Assembly: GCA_002803225.1 (NCBI GenBank)
Contig: NXFV01001387.1
Location: forward strand, 25,154-89,153
Length of the DNA stretch: 64,000 bases
Origin: Gamarada debralockiae
Taxonomy: Eukaryota > Ascomycota > Leotiomycetes > Helotiales > Hyphodiscaceae
Reading direction: 5' to 3'
The notes under the pieces are model-generated. The model was not told the origin of the DNA, searched no databases, and saw only the letters and a list, made by a program, of their open reading frames with translations. A program made the translations under genes and the position numbers. Below are positions 33,316 through 43,214 of the stretch, piece by piece (positions within the stretch are counted from its first letter, which is position 1; every line of letters begins with the position of its first letter).

Positions 33316-35905
33316 ATGGCTCGAATTCAATCAACAATCGTTCTGTGTCGCGGCGCTGTTGATATATCCTCTCCCCGAGCAGGGAGTCCTAAATTGCCCG
33401 AGGCAAGCTGTCTGTACGAAGGCGGGGTCGATTGAATCCAGAAGCTACGGTTCTTTATCGAAGTGGTCCTGCGCCGGCAATGTCGACTGTACTGATGGCT
33501 TCAAACTGTCCAACAACGCGGAAGGGTACTCGGAGATCCTCTTCGATTATGAATGTGCCGAAGGTGGCCTGCCATTCATTGGAACAACGGAAGTGGTTAG
33601 CAATGGGGAGCCTGTTGAGGTCGACGTCATATTCAGCGAGACATACGAGAGGATACAATGTGGAGCTGGTATGAAGGAAGTGTCACATTGGCTAGCCATG
33701 GCTAACATTTTTGCAGGCGATGGCCCATTCTTTCTCTTCTCGAATGCGATGAATACCCACCGAATCAACACCCAATACTTCGAACCTTCCCCTGCGCTGT
33801 CACTTCTCAAACTTCGATTCGCCCAACGATCATCCTCAAAAACCCCAGTTCCTCCCTAATAATCTCACACCTTGGCTTCACTCATGTCCGCCAACCGAAC
33901 CCCACGAAAAGCACGTTCACATGCTCAGATGAGAAGCTCAACCAAATATGGATGGATGGGGTTCGGACAGTAGATATGTGTACGGTGGAAGCTGGAGAGA
34001 CTACCGATGCCTGGGAGGTGACAGAATGGCACACGAATCCGGGGGCAGCACTGGGCGCTTTGTCGGCACGGTACAAGATGGGAGACAAAATTGTTTCGTT
34101 TGAGGTTCAGATTGAGCGTGGAGGGGTGAGTTGGGGTGTTCACATGGTAGCCAATAGCTTGATATTCTGTCTAGACGTTGCGAAACGGATATTGGCAGCA
34201 TTCGAAGGTCTTTCAGAGACCAATGGAGTTTTCCCCTCCATTCCGCGTAGTGAGTGGGATATCAGCCTCGATATACTTTTGGGCCAGTGGATATCCATCA
34301 AGACAACTGTGAAAGGGTCCTCAGTGTCAGTTCAACTCAACGACGCTGAAGTTGCATGGATACCTGAATTGAACATCCATCCCATCTTGGGCGGAAGTGG
34401 CAACAACACCGGCTCTGTGGCGTTTGGCGGACCAGATGCATACAAAGCCGTCTACCGCTCGCTACATGTAACAGATTCGGAAGGTAAGACGCTTCACCAA
34501 AACAACTTTCAGCTCCAAGACCAGGCTCGCACGGTCACAGACTTTACAGTCGGAGCCAATCCTCTGACGTGTACGATAGATGGTGTAAAGAGAGATCGGG
34601 CATTGTTTGGCGGCGACCTTCTTGTTATGGGACGCTCAATGTCTACTCTACAGCCAATCTGAATGCCGCATTAGGGAGCATCAGGCTTCTCACGAGTCAT
34701 CAGACGAAAGATGGATACTTGGGAAACCTGTATCCAATTTAAGCGCTAATGCACGAGGATTCGACAGAGCCGCCAACCTGTGCTTTCTGTCCCCTCAGCT
34801 ACGCTCTGATGTTGGTTGTTGCGATAAAGGATTACTGGCATCATTCTGGAGATGTGGCTACTGTTCGGTCTGTGTGGGAAAGACTGGAGAAGTGATGGCA
34901 TTTACGGAGGATTCGTGGATGGAAGACGACTGATTCTAGCACGGCCTCCGTTATCGAGTACGTCTTTCCACTACTGCCCATTCTAACATAATTAGTGGAC
35001 TGGTTTCCTATGGGAGGCCCCATCTTTGGAGCGTCTGGCAAGATCAGTCTTGCAGATTTCGATGAATTGAAAGCTATGGCCAAGATGTGCATCTCTGTCA
35101 AGTTGCAGTTATTTGGCTCGAGCCGAACGATTGCGGACCAGCATTATCTCTCATCTTTGGGACGAGGAGTCTGGCACAGTGCGAATTAGCGATATCAATT
35201 ATCCCAATGGTGTCTGTCAACACATCAACATTTATGGAATCTCCACCGGTGTCTCGCCCTTCCATTCAATGAAGGAATCGATCTTGGCTGCCCCAAAAGA
35301 TGCGAAGCTTCCTCTTTCATTTCATGGTATTGAACGATGGTAGGAAAAGAGGGTCGTCAGTCCATATGCTTCAGGCTTTGCAGCCGGAGCTCTTTTTGAG
35401 CGAAATCATGGATCACCAGCTATTGACCTCATTGAACGTGGTTGGGGGATCATGGCGGACCAAATGAACGTGAATTATTCGGGCGGTCACTGGGAAGCCA
35501 TGAAGCCAGACGGTGCACCGATTCACGACGACACTTCGCTGATGCGTGGATGGTCTACATAGCCTATCTATCTGCTACCGAAGTATCTTGGTGAACTTGA
35601 GCCAACTGAGCTGGGTTGGACTCGCTGGAAATGCAAACCGACTTGGTTGGGCTCGAGTCCGTTCATGTAGAACTCTCTACTTCCGTAGGTGGGATCAAGA
35701 TCTCTCTGCCAATGGCAGAGTCACAGGGGACAGGGGAAATCATGGCGGTGATTCCTTCCGGAAGTGTGGCAGAGGTTTTTGCTGCTGAAGGGTGGATCAT
35801 AGTGACGTCTGATGAGATCGCTGATGCTAGGTGCTTGGAGTCCCAAACCATTGCAGGACAAGACGACAAGGGTCATCATCAGAATCATCAGAATTCATAA
35901 GAGTG
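33316..35905 (+). pseudogene. GH78-like alpha-L-rhamnosidase (six-hairpin glycosidase), decayed
   Basis: Successive plus-strand pieces in different frames form one long fungal glycosidase. The N-terminal beta region includes NNAEGYSEILFDYE and EVVSNGEPVEVDVIFSETYE. Next come SDEKLNQIWMDGVRTVDMC, GGSGNNTGSVAFGGPDAYKA and CTIDGVKRDRALFGGDLLVM, the last typical of the catalytic (alpha/alpha)6 entry. Later pieces are VVAIKDYWHHSGD, DWFPMGGPIFGASGK, VSPYASGFAAGALFERNHGS and YSGGHWEAMKPDGAPIHDD. In-frame stops TAG at 35341-35343 and TAG at 35560-35562, plus several frame changes (for example near 33870, 34640, 34930 and 35110), destroy it. Relatives release terminal rhamnose from plant glycosides or pectin. 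The assignment rests on remembered family blocks; a related six-hairpin family is the alternative. Confidence 0.65.
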
Positions 35906-36600
35906 CTGCCATGGAGAACGGCAAGACTTCCAAGCGCACATTGTAGCCACAGCCGAGGAGATTGAAAGATTTCCCGTTGGTAGCTTGTCGCGGCAGCAAA
36001 AGCAACGAGAGTGGTTCAAGCATCAGAGATTTCTGGATAGGGTCATTAGATGGATCTTTTACATCAAATAGACTATCGACCGGCCTTTCTGCGTTGGTAG
36101 TTGAACACTAATCTTTTTCTGTTCCTCCCAACGGCGGTTAGTAAGCCCGGCACCTTCTACTCAGGCGCTAATCACCCTCGGCTCACCTCTTCTTACCCAG
36201 CTCACCTAAGCTCCTGAGCATCTTAGTAGTCCCTACTCCTTATTCACGTGTTTATCTCTTAAGCCCTTTATTAATAATACTTTATTTGGACTAGTAAGCC
36301 TATTATATTTTTATTGTTATTTAATAACCATCTTTAAGGGCTTAAATATGCTCTTTAGAATTTTATCTTTACAAGATGTTTCAAGTAGATTTTCATAAAT
36401 ATTAGTATATTATATACAGATACTAAGATAAAGAAAAAAAAAAGTAAGTTCTTAAGAGAATATAGACTATTGTTAAGAGGGGAAACTATTATCAATATAA
36501 AACAAGATTTGCCTAACAGCCTAGCACACTAGTCTTGTCCCGAATGATTTTTGTTAGAGTATTAAGGCTAAAAGAATACCGTACTATGAAAGAGTTGTCT
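35906..36600. other. Repeat copy plus AT-rich filler
   Basis: Contains copy C of the dispersed repeat (36093-36215), then a strongly AT-rich, TA-rich tract (36240-36530) with poly-A runs and no coding frame. The tract resembles RIP-affected or otherwise decayed transposon sequence. Confidence 0.5.
36093..36215 (+). repeat. Dispersed repeat, copy C
   Basis: Shares GGTAGTTGAAC.CTAATC and, 60 bp on, the block CTACTCAGGC and CTAATCACCCTCGGCTCACC with copy B at 48077-48235. Copy A (45173-45300) shares the first block and a GCTCAGGCGCTTCT version of the second. Confidence 0.6.
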
Positions 36601-36900
36601 CTATTTCTTCAAGGTGCTGCCGGTGCCAACCCTCCCTCCAGACTCGACCAAGGGCCTTCCTATATTCCTATATCTTCCTATATTCCTATATGTGAAACTC
36701 TCCTTCCGTTCCGTCCAAAGCGCGTTGTAGTACTCATACACGGCTAGGCCCTCGATTTTATCTATAAATTTCCATTCTTCCAACCATGTCTTCGCCTGTT
36801 GATTTTCGCCAAGATGCGCTGTCCCATCAGAAATCATGACAATCTTATACTTCCCCCATGCTCTCTCTCGACGTGTTCAAGTAAAGCATACCTTCTTACC
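36601..36900 (-). pseudogene. C-terminal fragment of a HET-family gene
   Basis: The minus-strand frame reads MISDGTAHLGENQQAKTWLE, then EEWKFIDKIEGLAVYEYYNALWTER. This parallels the C-terminal end of the intact HET protein encoded at 37560-39767 (LVAISKGYSYEKWEWSM, then YEFYNVLWVEWQDGIAYRK). In both, an aromatic YE(Y/F)YN(A/V)LW motif sits near the end. Upstream of the fragment no HET core is found, so only the tail of a tandem relative survives. Its last codons run into a short TATATTCC-type microsatellite at 36658-36692. Confidence 0.6.
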
Positions 36901-37559
36901 TCGAATCAAAATCGACTAATGTGCGATAAACAGTATGGTGCCATTTGCATTGCAATATTACTCCAAGCTTTCCGGTGATGGGCCATTCCAAGTATATGCC
37001 AATAAATAGGAAAGCCTGATGTGACTGGAACGGAAGTTCCGAAGTTCAATGTTCCTGATGGCCGTTGCCTCCTTGGTTTGAATAGATACTGGATGCACAA
37101 CTTGATTCTTGGGATATCTTTGTGTCTGAAACAACTAGCCCAGTTGACCCATCTCGAATATTATTTCAGGCTGGAAAGATTGAACTCTTGACAAACCGAG
37201 GGTAGCACCATAGACGGATCTTCTCGATGGTTCTCATTGTATTGATAACTGTTCTGATGAGTTCTTTCTTTCTAGTGCGACTGTCAGCTTTGGACGTGGG
37301 GAGAATAGAATTTAGCGTTATCGCACTTTTCGTTTGCATGGCGTTTGATATCACGATTATTTTGCTCATTACAATTTAAAATCACCCAATTTTATTCGCA
37401 TTCCGAGAGCCGTCATATTTTCTGGAAGCTTTTCGTAATTTAGGTGATCGTTCAGCCTCTATTGGACTCTAAATCGCAATTCCTTCGGAGCACTGATTTG
37501 CCACTTCTCTTGTCTTAGCTAATGATTCTTCGCTCTGAGTAGTTAACTTGGGCTGGTAT
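36901..37559. other. Gene-free stretch between the HET fragment and the HET gene
   Basis: Short frames only. Sequence of the lost part of the tandem HET copy may lie here but is not recognisable. Confidence 0.35.
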
Positions 37560-39767
37560 TCATCCCAATACCAAATCAATCCACTCAAGTTCTTGGCATT
37601 CCCATGCGCTTTTCACGACTCGTCCACAAGCTTTCCTGTATGCTATTCCGTCTTGCCACTCAACCCAAAGCACATTATAGAACTCGTACTTTTCGGATGT
37701 TTTGGGACGTTCTTTGTGACGCCATTCATCTATTACATGCATTGACCATTCCCACTTCTCGTAGGAATATCCCTTTGAGATGGCAACTAACTCGCACAAG
37801 TCGCCAATCTCAGCATTCGGAGGCTTTTGGGAGGTATTTTGAGTCAAGAGTTTGTTATCATGCAGCCGGAGCCCTCCAATCCAAGTTCCTTGGTTGTTGC
37901 GAATAGAAACGAAAGGGTGAAGGCCAGTGACTCTAGATAAACCTTGGTCCAGGAAAGCCCATGTCCTTTGCGTACGGCAACAGAGTAATGGGTCGGTGCC
38001 GCGGGGCCGCGGAAGACTCTGGGAACTCTCACACAGAGGTATTGGGTACCAGAACTCAGTGGTTGGATCAGAATCATGCTTGTAGAAGTATCGAGTTTGG
38101 GGTATTTCTGGCTCATACGCCACGCCATGATACTCGAATCGCCTCCAGCCAGGTGGAAGACTTTCGATGCCCTCGAGCCCTCGCTTCTTTAACTCCTGGA
38201 GCTCTGAAGGCTCTTGAATCGCAGCCAAATCCGTACCGTTAGACGAGCGGCTGTACCATTGAACAAGAGGAAGTGTTCGCGGCAGGTTCAGTTCCTCATG
38301 TCTATCTAGTCTGAGGTACTCAAATCGGCAATTCCAGCTCCATGTGCCGATATTGCCTTTCCAACCAACCCATGACCAGCTCGGCAGGCCCATTTTGGTT
38401 GGATTTGAGAGCTTCGAAGGAATTCTCCGTTCACATGTATTATCGGGTTGCCAAACAAGCGCCACGTCTAAGAATAGAGCAGGCAAACCGCAAATGAATC
38501 CACCATAAAAAGTGTGGCTTAGTGCAGAAATTATACCGGCAAAAGCAGCCAGAGCGTCTTCTGGGTACGTGAATTGTCTATCGTTATAGTCGCGCACAAG
38601 CCTTCCATAACCAAGCAAATTAGGAAACGAAGTAGAGAATACTTTGTCCCGGCTCTGCATGTCTTGGCTGACAATTTCTGAAAATGGGGGTGGTTTCAAA
38701 TCTTCGAGAAAAGAGCCACATGCACACTCCCATTGAACTCTGTCCGAGGAAAACACTAATCGTCTTCGAGAAAAGATTTGCTCTTGGAATGTCCAGCCCC
38801 GTTGGGACCATGGGCTTTGATCTTCGTTTTGTCGTTGAGTAGTGATGATGCTGGATCCTTTCTCAAGTTTGAAGACGTCTTGGACAAAATGTCTCGGCTC
38901 AGATATGCCTCTCAATCCACGTAAACCATAGTGAGCATCATCCCCCTGCTTTGCTATGATGGTGACAGTCGCATTGGCGAAGATTGAAGCCATGTTTTGG
39001 ACCTGATCATGCCTTGCTTCGTCGTCATCTTGTACGATACAAAGAGCATCAATCCACAGATATCGTTCCTCTAAGAGACCCAGAAGCTTGATTGCATCTT
39101 CAATGACCTTGGGTATTCCAAGTCTATTACGAGAGTCGAAGAAAGCCTGATCAAGTTGTAGCTGAGGTAGATCCTTTCTGGTAGTCTTGAAGAAATGTTC
39201 CTTTCCCCAAACGTAGCTTAAAGCGACATAAGGAGCGTTGACAGCCCCTGAGGTTAGGCACAGACGCCAGGTATCAATAAGCCAACTTGGGCGAGCCGAA
39301 GCAAGTCTATAAGCGGCAGGACATATCTGACAGTCCTTATTATTCCTGCTATCACAGCCACGTTTCCACTGTCGAATAATGTTCTTCTCAATCCAGTGTG
39401 GGTTGACAATCTTTCCCCTGCGGGTCGAGTCACTTGCATTGATCCCAGAGACAAGTTGTAGTGACCAAGCAAATAATAACCGCGGACTCCTCGCCATCAA
39501 GTCTACCTCAGAATTGGGTCCCCCCCAATAAAAAGCCTCAAAGTCAGAGATCTGAGCATTTTCCAAATCTGCGTTGAAATAAGACCGGAACATTCTAGGA
39601 TGTATACTGCACTTCGTCGAGATCATTACGTCCTCAAAGCTGCCGAGATTACTAGAATCCATCTCACCCCGCCGGGAATTCAACAGGCGCAAAATTTCCA
39701 TGCAAACGCGGCATTTAGACTTGAAAGTAATATTAGCGTTTGACTCATAATACGTTGCACATGGCAA
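37560..39767 (-). CDS. HET-domain protein, intact (735 aa)
   Basis: A single open frame of 735 codons. The HET core (PF06985 type) is complete. Motif 1 is YVALSYVWG (residues 180-188), motif 2 is RYLWIDALCIVQDD (235-248) and motif 3 is WSQRGWTFQEQIFSRRRLVF (320-339). A GLP block and PSWSWVGWKG follow, as usual in this family. The long C-terminal region ends with YEFYNVLWVEWQDGIAYRK. An N-terminal Cys pair (CRVC, residues 19-22) precedes the core. HET proteins mediate vegetative incompatibility: on a non-self cue they start cell death of the fusion cell. This is the only undamaged HET gene among five HET loci here. The partner or cue cannot be read from sequence. An upstream exon beyond 39767 is possible. 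Confidence 0.88.
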   Translation of the reverse strand: MPCATYYESNANITFKSKCRVCMEILRLLNSRRGEMDSSNLGSFEDVMISTKCSIHPRMFRSYFNADLENAQISDFEAFYWGGPNSEVDLMARSPRLLFAWSLQLVSGINASDSTRRGKIVNPHWIEKNIIRQWKRGCDSRNNKDCQICPAAYRLASARPSWLIDTWRLCLTSGAVNAPYVALSYVWGKEHFFKTTRKDLPQLQLDQAFFDSRNRLGIPKVIEDAIKLLGLLEERYLWIDALCIVQDDDEARHDQVQNMASIFANATVTIIAKQGDDAHYGLRGLRGISEPRHFVQDVFKLEKGSSIITTQRQNEDQSPWSQRGWTFQEQIFSRRRLVFSSDRVQWECACGSFLEDLKPPPFSEIVSQDMQSRDKVFSTSFPNLLGYGRLVRDYNDRQFTYPEDALAAFAGIISALSHTFYGGFICGLPALFLDVALVWQPDNTCERRIPSKLSNPTKMGLPSWSWVGWKGNIGTWSWNCRFEYLRLDRHEELNLPRTLPLVQWYSRSSNGTDLAAIQEPSELQELKKRGLEGIESLPPGWRRFEYHGVAYEPEIPQTRYFYKHDSDPTTEFWYPIPLCESSQSLPRPRGTDPLLCCRTQRTWAFLDQGLSRVTGLHPFVSIRNNQGTWIGGLRLHDNKLLTQNTSQKPPNAEIGDLCELVAISKGYSYEKWEWSMHVIDEWRHKERPKTSEKYEFYNVLWVEWQDGIAYRKACGRVVKSAWECQELEWIDLVLG

Positions 39768-41156
39768 ACAGCGCGAACTTCAGCTGCTGTCTGATTACCA
39801 CGAAAGATAGGGGTATACGGTTTTTGACTGGAAGATACGGAACGTCTTACTCGTTGTGTTCTATTGGTAGAGGCATCATGAAGCGGCAGCCTCTGTCTTC
39901 GACCCGTGGAAGAAAGCCGCACCATATTTCAAGGCTGAGTGTCAAGGGCGTGCTCCTTTGCACTCTGCCGGCTATAAAATTGAAGGGCTAGTGGGACTAT
40001 CACCGTTTATGTCGAGTTGATTCGAAATATCAGGCGTGTAGTGGAATGCAAAAGATGCTAGGATTGGCCCCAGTAATTTCAAGTAGTAAACATAAGAGTT
40101 GTAGCTATATTTGTTGCGTTTAGAAATGATGAAAGTGTAGTCCGAGGCCGAGGTTAAAGGATAGCTAGAACTTAAATATTGCAGCAAATTTTTGTGCGAT
40201 CGTGGCCTAGCTTACTGCTGCCTGCCAGTCACGTGATATCAAACAAAAAGATTCCAAAATAGACTCCCAAAACAACCCCTTCAACGTTTTCTAATTTAGC
40301 CATTGATACAGTAGCAGTTGTAGCCAAGTCGAAAAGGTCCCCTAGCTTGACGGTCTAGGCTCTGTTCACTATTGCTCATCTTCTTCCCACCTTTGTCTTA
40401 CACTTCCTCACCTTAACTCACCCAATATTACTGATAAAGCAGCTCTGCTCACCTTTCCAAGCAAAAACAGATTTCATTCAAGTTAGCGTTCAGTTCAACC
40501 AGCTGTTATTTCGCGTGAACTACCCCCCCAAAACCAAAAAAAAGGCTCTCCGAGTTCGCCAAGCCCCAGCACACGTGACATAACGCCTCTTTGCTCACCA
40601 ACCTTCCATGGCTTTGCTCACCTTCGCCTTACTTAACTCGAGAAGGAGTGCCATGGTCAATGCGAAAGACAACAATGGAGTCACGGCACTCCACCTCACG
40701 GTGGCTAATGGGCCACGGATATCTGCGTGATATCAACCTCTAATACCAGTAAAAGACGCGAGCTTCACATTCCACCACTGTCACCACCGTCTACCCATCT
40801 TACCAATAATGGAAGTTTCCTTTATATATTCATTTATATAAATATATTTGTATTGTTTATTAATGAATCCCGTGCAATTTCCACTACATTATTACTTCAT
40901 GAAACTGAATATTATTGTATATAAGTATCACAGTTTTTGACAATTTCGACCGAGGATCCCGCCGTCGGACGCTCGGGTTGGCTCTTAATCGCCTCCGCAC
41001 TTAAGCGAACTGCGCCAACAGGGGCTGACACCCATTGATTGAGTTGAACGACCCGAAATTCTCTAGTCAATCAATTATGTCAGCACCTCGCAGGACTTTA
41101 GAGTATTGGAGTATCCTTAAAGGCTAAGATTTCAACAGACCGGTCTCTAGCAACAC
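39768..41156. other. Intergenic region, 1.4 kb
   Basis: Holds several copies of the word TGCTCACC between 40375 and 40630, an ankyrin-like fragment at 40644-40718, an AT-rich patch at 40810-40930, and the promoter of the transketolase-like gene. No complete gene. Confidence 0.45.
40644..40718 (+). pseudogene. Ankyrin-repeat fragment
   Basis: One frame reads MVNAKDNNGVTALHLTVANG, the core of an ankyrin repeat (D/N-x-x-G-x-T-A-L-H-L-x-V-x-N-G), and stops soon after. No flanking repeats are visible. It is best read as a scrap of an ankyrin/NLR-type gene; a chance match is possible because it is a single unit. Confidence 0.4.
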
Positions 41157-43124
41157 ATGTCCAACGTTGACAATAAGTACCAGACTCAAACGCAATCGCA
41201 ATTTACGATGGCTAGCGCAACTGCAGATTTCGGCATAGATGTCTTTGCGAGATATAAAACTATCTCTTTAGATCCAGCAAATCCAAAGCTGTCGGAGCAG
41301 CAAAGAAGCGATCTTTTATCCAACATCTCACTTCTCAGAGATACAATTGTCTACTTCACATCCTCAGGAGCAGCAAGGGGTGTCAGCGGCCACACTGGAG
41401 GTCCATACGACACTATCCCGGAAGTATGCATTCTTCAAGCCTTTTTCCAGCACTCGTCCGAACAATTTCTACCCATTGTGTACGACGAGTCAGGACACAG
41501 AGTCGCCACGCAGTATCTACTAAGTGCTCTGCACAAGCACATTCCTTTTGAGCATCTTCTCCATTACCGTGAGGCCAATTCGAAGTTACCGGGACATCCC
41601 GAACTTGGGCTTACCCCCGGAGTGCAATTCAGCTCAGGACGCCTTGGCCACCTGTGGTCTTTCGTAAATGGAGTGTGCTTGGCTAATCCTGAGAAGACGG
41701 TTTTCCTCTTGGGCTCGGATGGGTCCCAGCAGGAAGGAGATGACGCTGAAGCTGCTCGGCTTGCCGTGGCGCAGGGTTTGAACATCAAGCTGCTAATTGA
41801 CGATAACGATGTCACCATTGCCGGCCATCCTTCTGAATATCTGAAGGGATATTCACTGATGTCTACGTTGAGAGGGCACGGACTGGAGGTGTTTGAAACT
41901 GCCGGAGAGGATATTGACCAACTCTACGCTTCCATCTGCAGTGCGGTCACCCATCATGGACCGGCTGCTGTCATCTCGAAGAGAAAAATGGCGCCCGGGA
42001 TCAAAGGCCTGGAGGGTACAACTCATGCCCATGATGTTATTCCAGTGAAGATTGCTGTCGAATATCTGGAGGAACGTGGTTACGACAAAGCCGTTGAGAA
42101 ATTGAAGGCGATCACACCTAATTCACTGGCATATCTTTACTCCGGTTCCACTACGGAGAAGTTCGCCAACCGCGTCGTCTTCGGTGAAGCCGTCGTAGCA
42201 GTCCTGGATGCACTGTCGAAAGAGGAGGCGAAAAGAAGAGTTCTCGTGGTCGATTCTGATCTCGAGGGCTCGACAGGACTTAGTGTCATCCACAAGAAGC
42301 GCCCAGAAGTGTTCCTATCATCCGGAATCATGGAACGCGGCAACTTCTCCGCCGCAGCCGGCTTCGGATCCACAAAAGACAAGGTTGGCGTCTTCTCTAC
42401 CTTCTCAGCATTCTGTGAGATGATCATCTCGGAGATCACGATGGCGAGACTGAACTTTGCGAATGTCCTGTGCCACTTTTCACATTCGGGCGTCGACGAA
42501 ATGGCTGACAATACCTGCCATTTTGGTCTCAACACCTTTTTTGCCGATAACGGACTGATTGATGGTGACACGACAAGGCTTTACTTCCCAGCAGACGCTA
42601 ATCAGATGAGAGCCTGCGTAAGCAAGGTCTTTTGGGACCAGGGAATTCGGCTGGTCATGTCGACTCGTGCCAAATGTCCCCTAATCCTCAACGAGCATAC
42701 CCAGGACCCGTATTACGGAGAGGGGTACGAGTTCACACCTGGCAAGGACGAGTTCATCCGAGTTGGCATTGCAGGCTATGTGGTCACGTACGGCGAGATG
42801 GTCTACCGGGCACTGGACGCAGTCGACAGACTCCGAAGCGAGGGCGTAGATGTCGGCCTTGTCAACAAGTCGACTCTGAACATCGTGGATGAAGATGCGA
42901 TGCGGAAGTATGGATCTTCCCCCTTCGTGTTGGTGGTTGAGTCACTGAACCAGAAGACGGGCTTGGGGTCGAAGATGGGCACTTGGCTGTTGGAGAGGCA
43001 ACTTACGCCGAAGTACAAATATGTTGGGACGACGAAGGAAGGATGTGGTGGCTTGGGCGAGCAGATATTCCATCAGGGTCTGGATCCGCAGAGTGTTGTG
43101 AAGGCGATCCGAAGCTTGCAATAA
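41157..43124 (+). CDS. Transketolase-like thiamine-diphosphate enzyme (655 aa)
   Basis: Single exon. ATG 41157 gives 655 residues; ATG 41208 (MASATADFGIDVF) is an equally reasonable start 17 codons later. The N-terminal PP domain has TPGVQFSSGRLGHLW and the diphosphate/Mg motif GSDGSQQEGDDAEA followed by LLIDDNDVTIAG, which parallels GDGxxxEG...YDDNHISI of transketolase. The Pyr domain carries SSGIMERGNFSAAAGF, where the Glu is the expected cofactor-activating residue. The C-terminal domain ends with KEGCGGLGEQIFHQGL. The usual FGxREHxM wording is replaced, so it is not the canonical pentose-phosphate transketolase but a paralogous clade. It should transfer two-carbon ketol units; the substrate pair is unknown. 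Confidence 0.8.
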   Translation: MSNVDNKYQTQTQSQFTMASATADFGIDVFARYKTISLDPANPKLSEQQRSDLLSNISLLRDTIVYFTSSGAARGVSGHTGGPYDTIPEVCILQAFFQHSSEQFLPIVYDESGHRVATQYLLSALHKHIPFEHLLHYREANSKLPGHPELGLTPGVQFSSGRLGHLWSFVNGVCLANPEKTVFLLGSDGSQQEGDDAEAARLAVAQGLNIKLLIDDNDVTIAGHPSEYLKGYSLMSTLRGHGLEVFETAGEDIDQLYASICSAVTHHGPAAVISKRKMAPGIKGLEGTTHAHDVIPVKIAVEYLEERGYDKAVEKLKAITPNSLAYLYSGSTTEKFANRVVFGEAVVAVLDALSKEEAKRRVLVVDSDLEGSTGLSVIHKKRPEVFLSSGIMERGNFSAAAGFGSTKDKVGVFSTFSAFCEMIISEITMARLNFANVLCHFSHSGVDEMADNTCHFGLNTFFADNGLIDGDTTRLYFPADANQMRACVSKVFWDQGIRLVMSTRAKCPLILNEHTQDPYYGEGYEFTPGKDEFIRVGIAGYVVTYGEMVYRALDAVDRLRSEGVDVGLVNKSTLNIVDEDAMRKYGSSPFVLVVESLNQKTGLGSKMGTWLLERQLTPKYKYVGTTKEGCGGLGEQIFHQGLDPQSVVKAIRSLQ

Positions 43125-43214
43125 TTGATGTATTGTGTTCTGAAGGCGGTTCGCGGGGTTTCTTATACTTGAAAGAAGTTCTTGTCAAGCTGTTTCTATG
43201 TAGCCGCTAACCCG

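Noticed and set aside
40375..40630. Recurrent TGCTCACC words as a regulatory array
   Set aside because: Spacing is irregular, and similar words occur in the dispersed repeat, so decayed repeat sequence is more likely.
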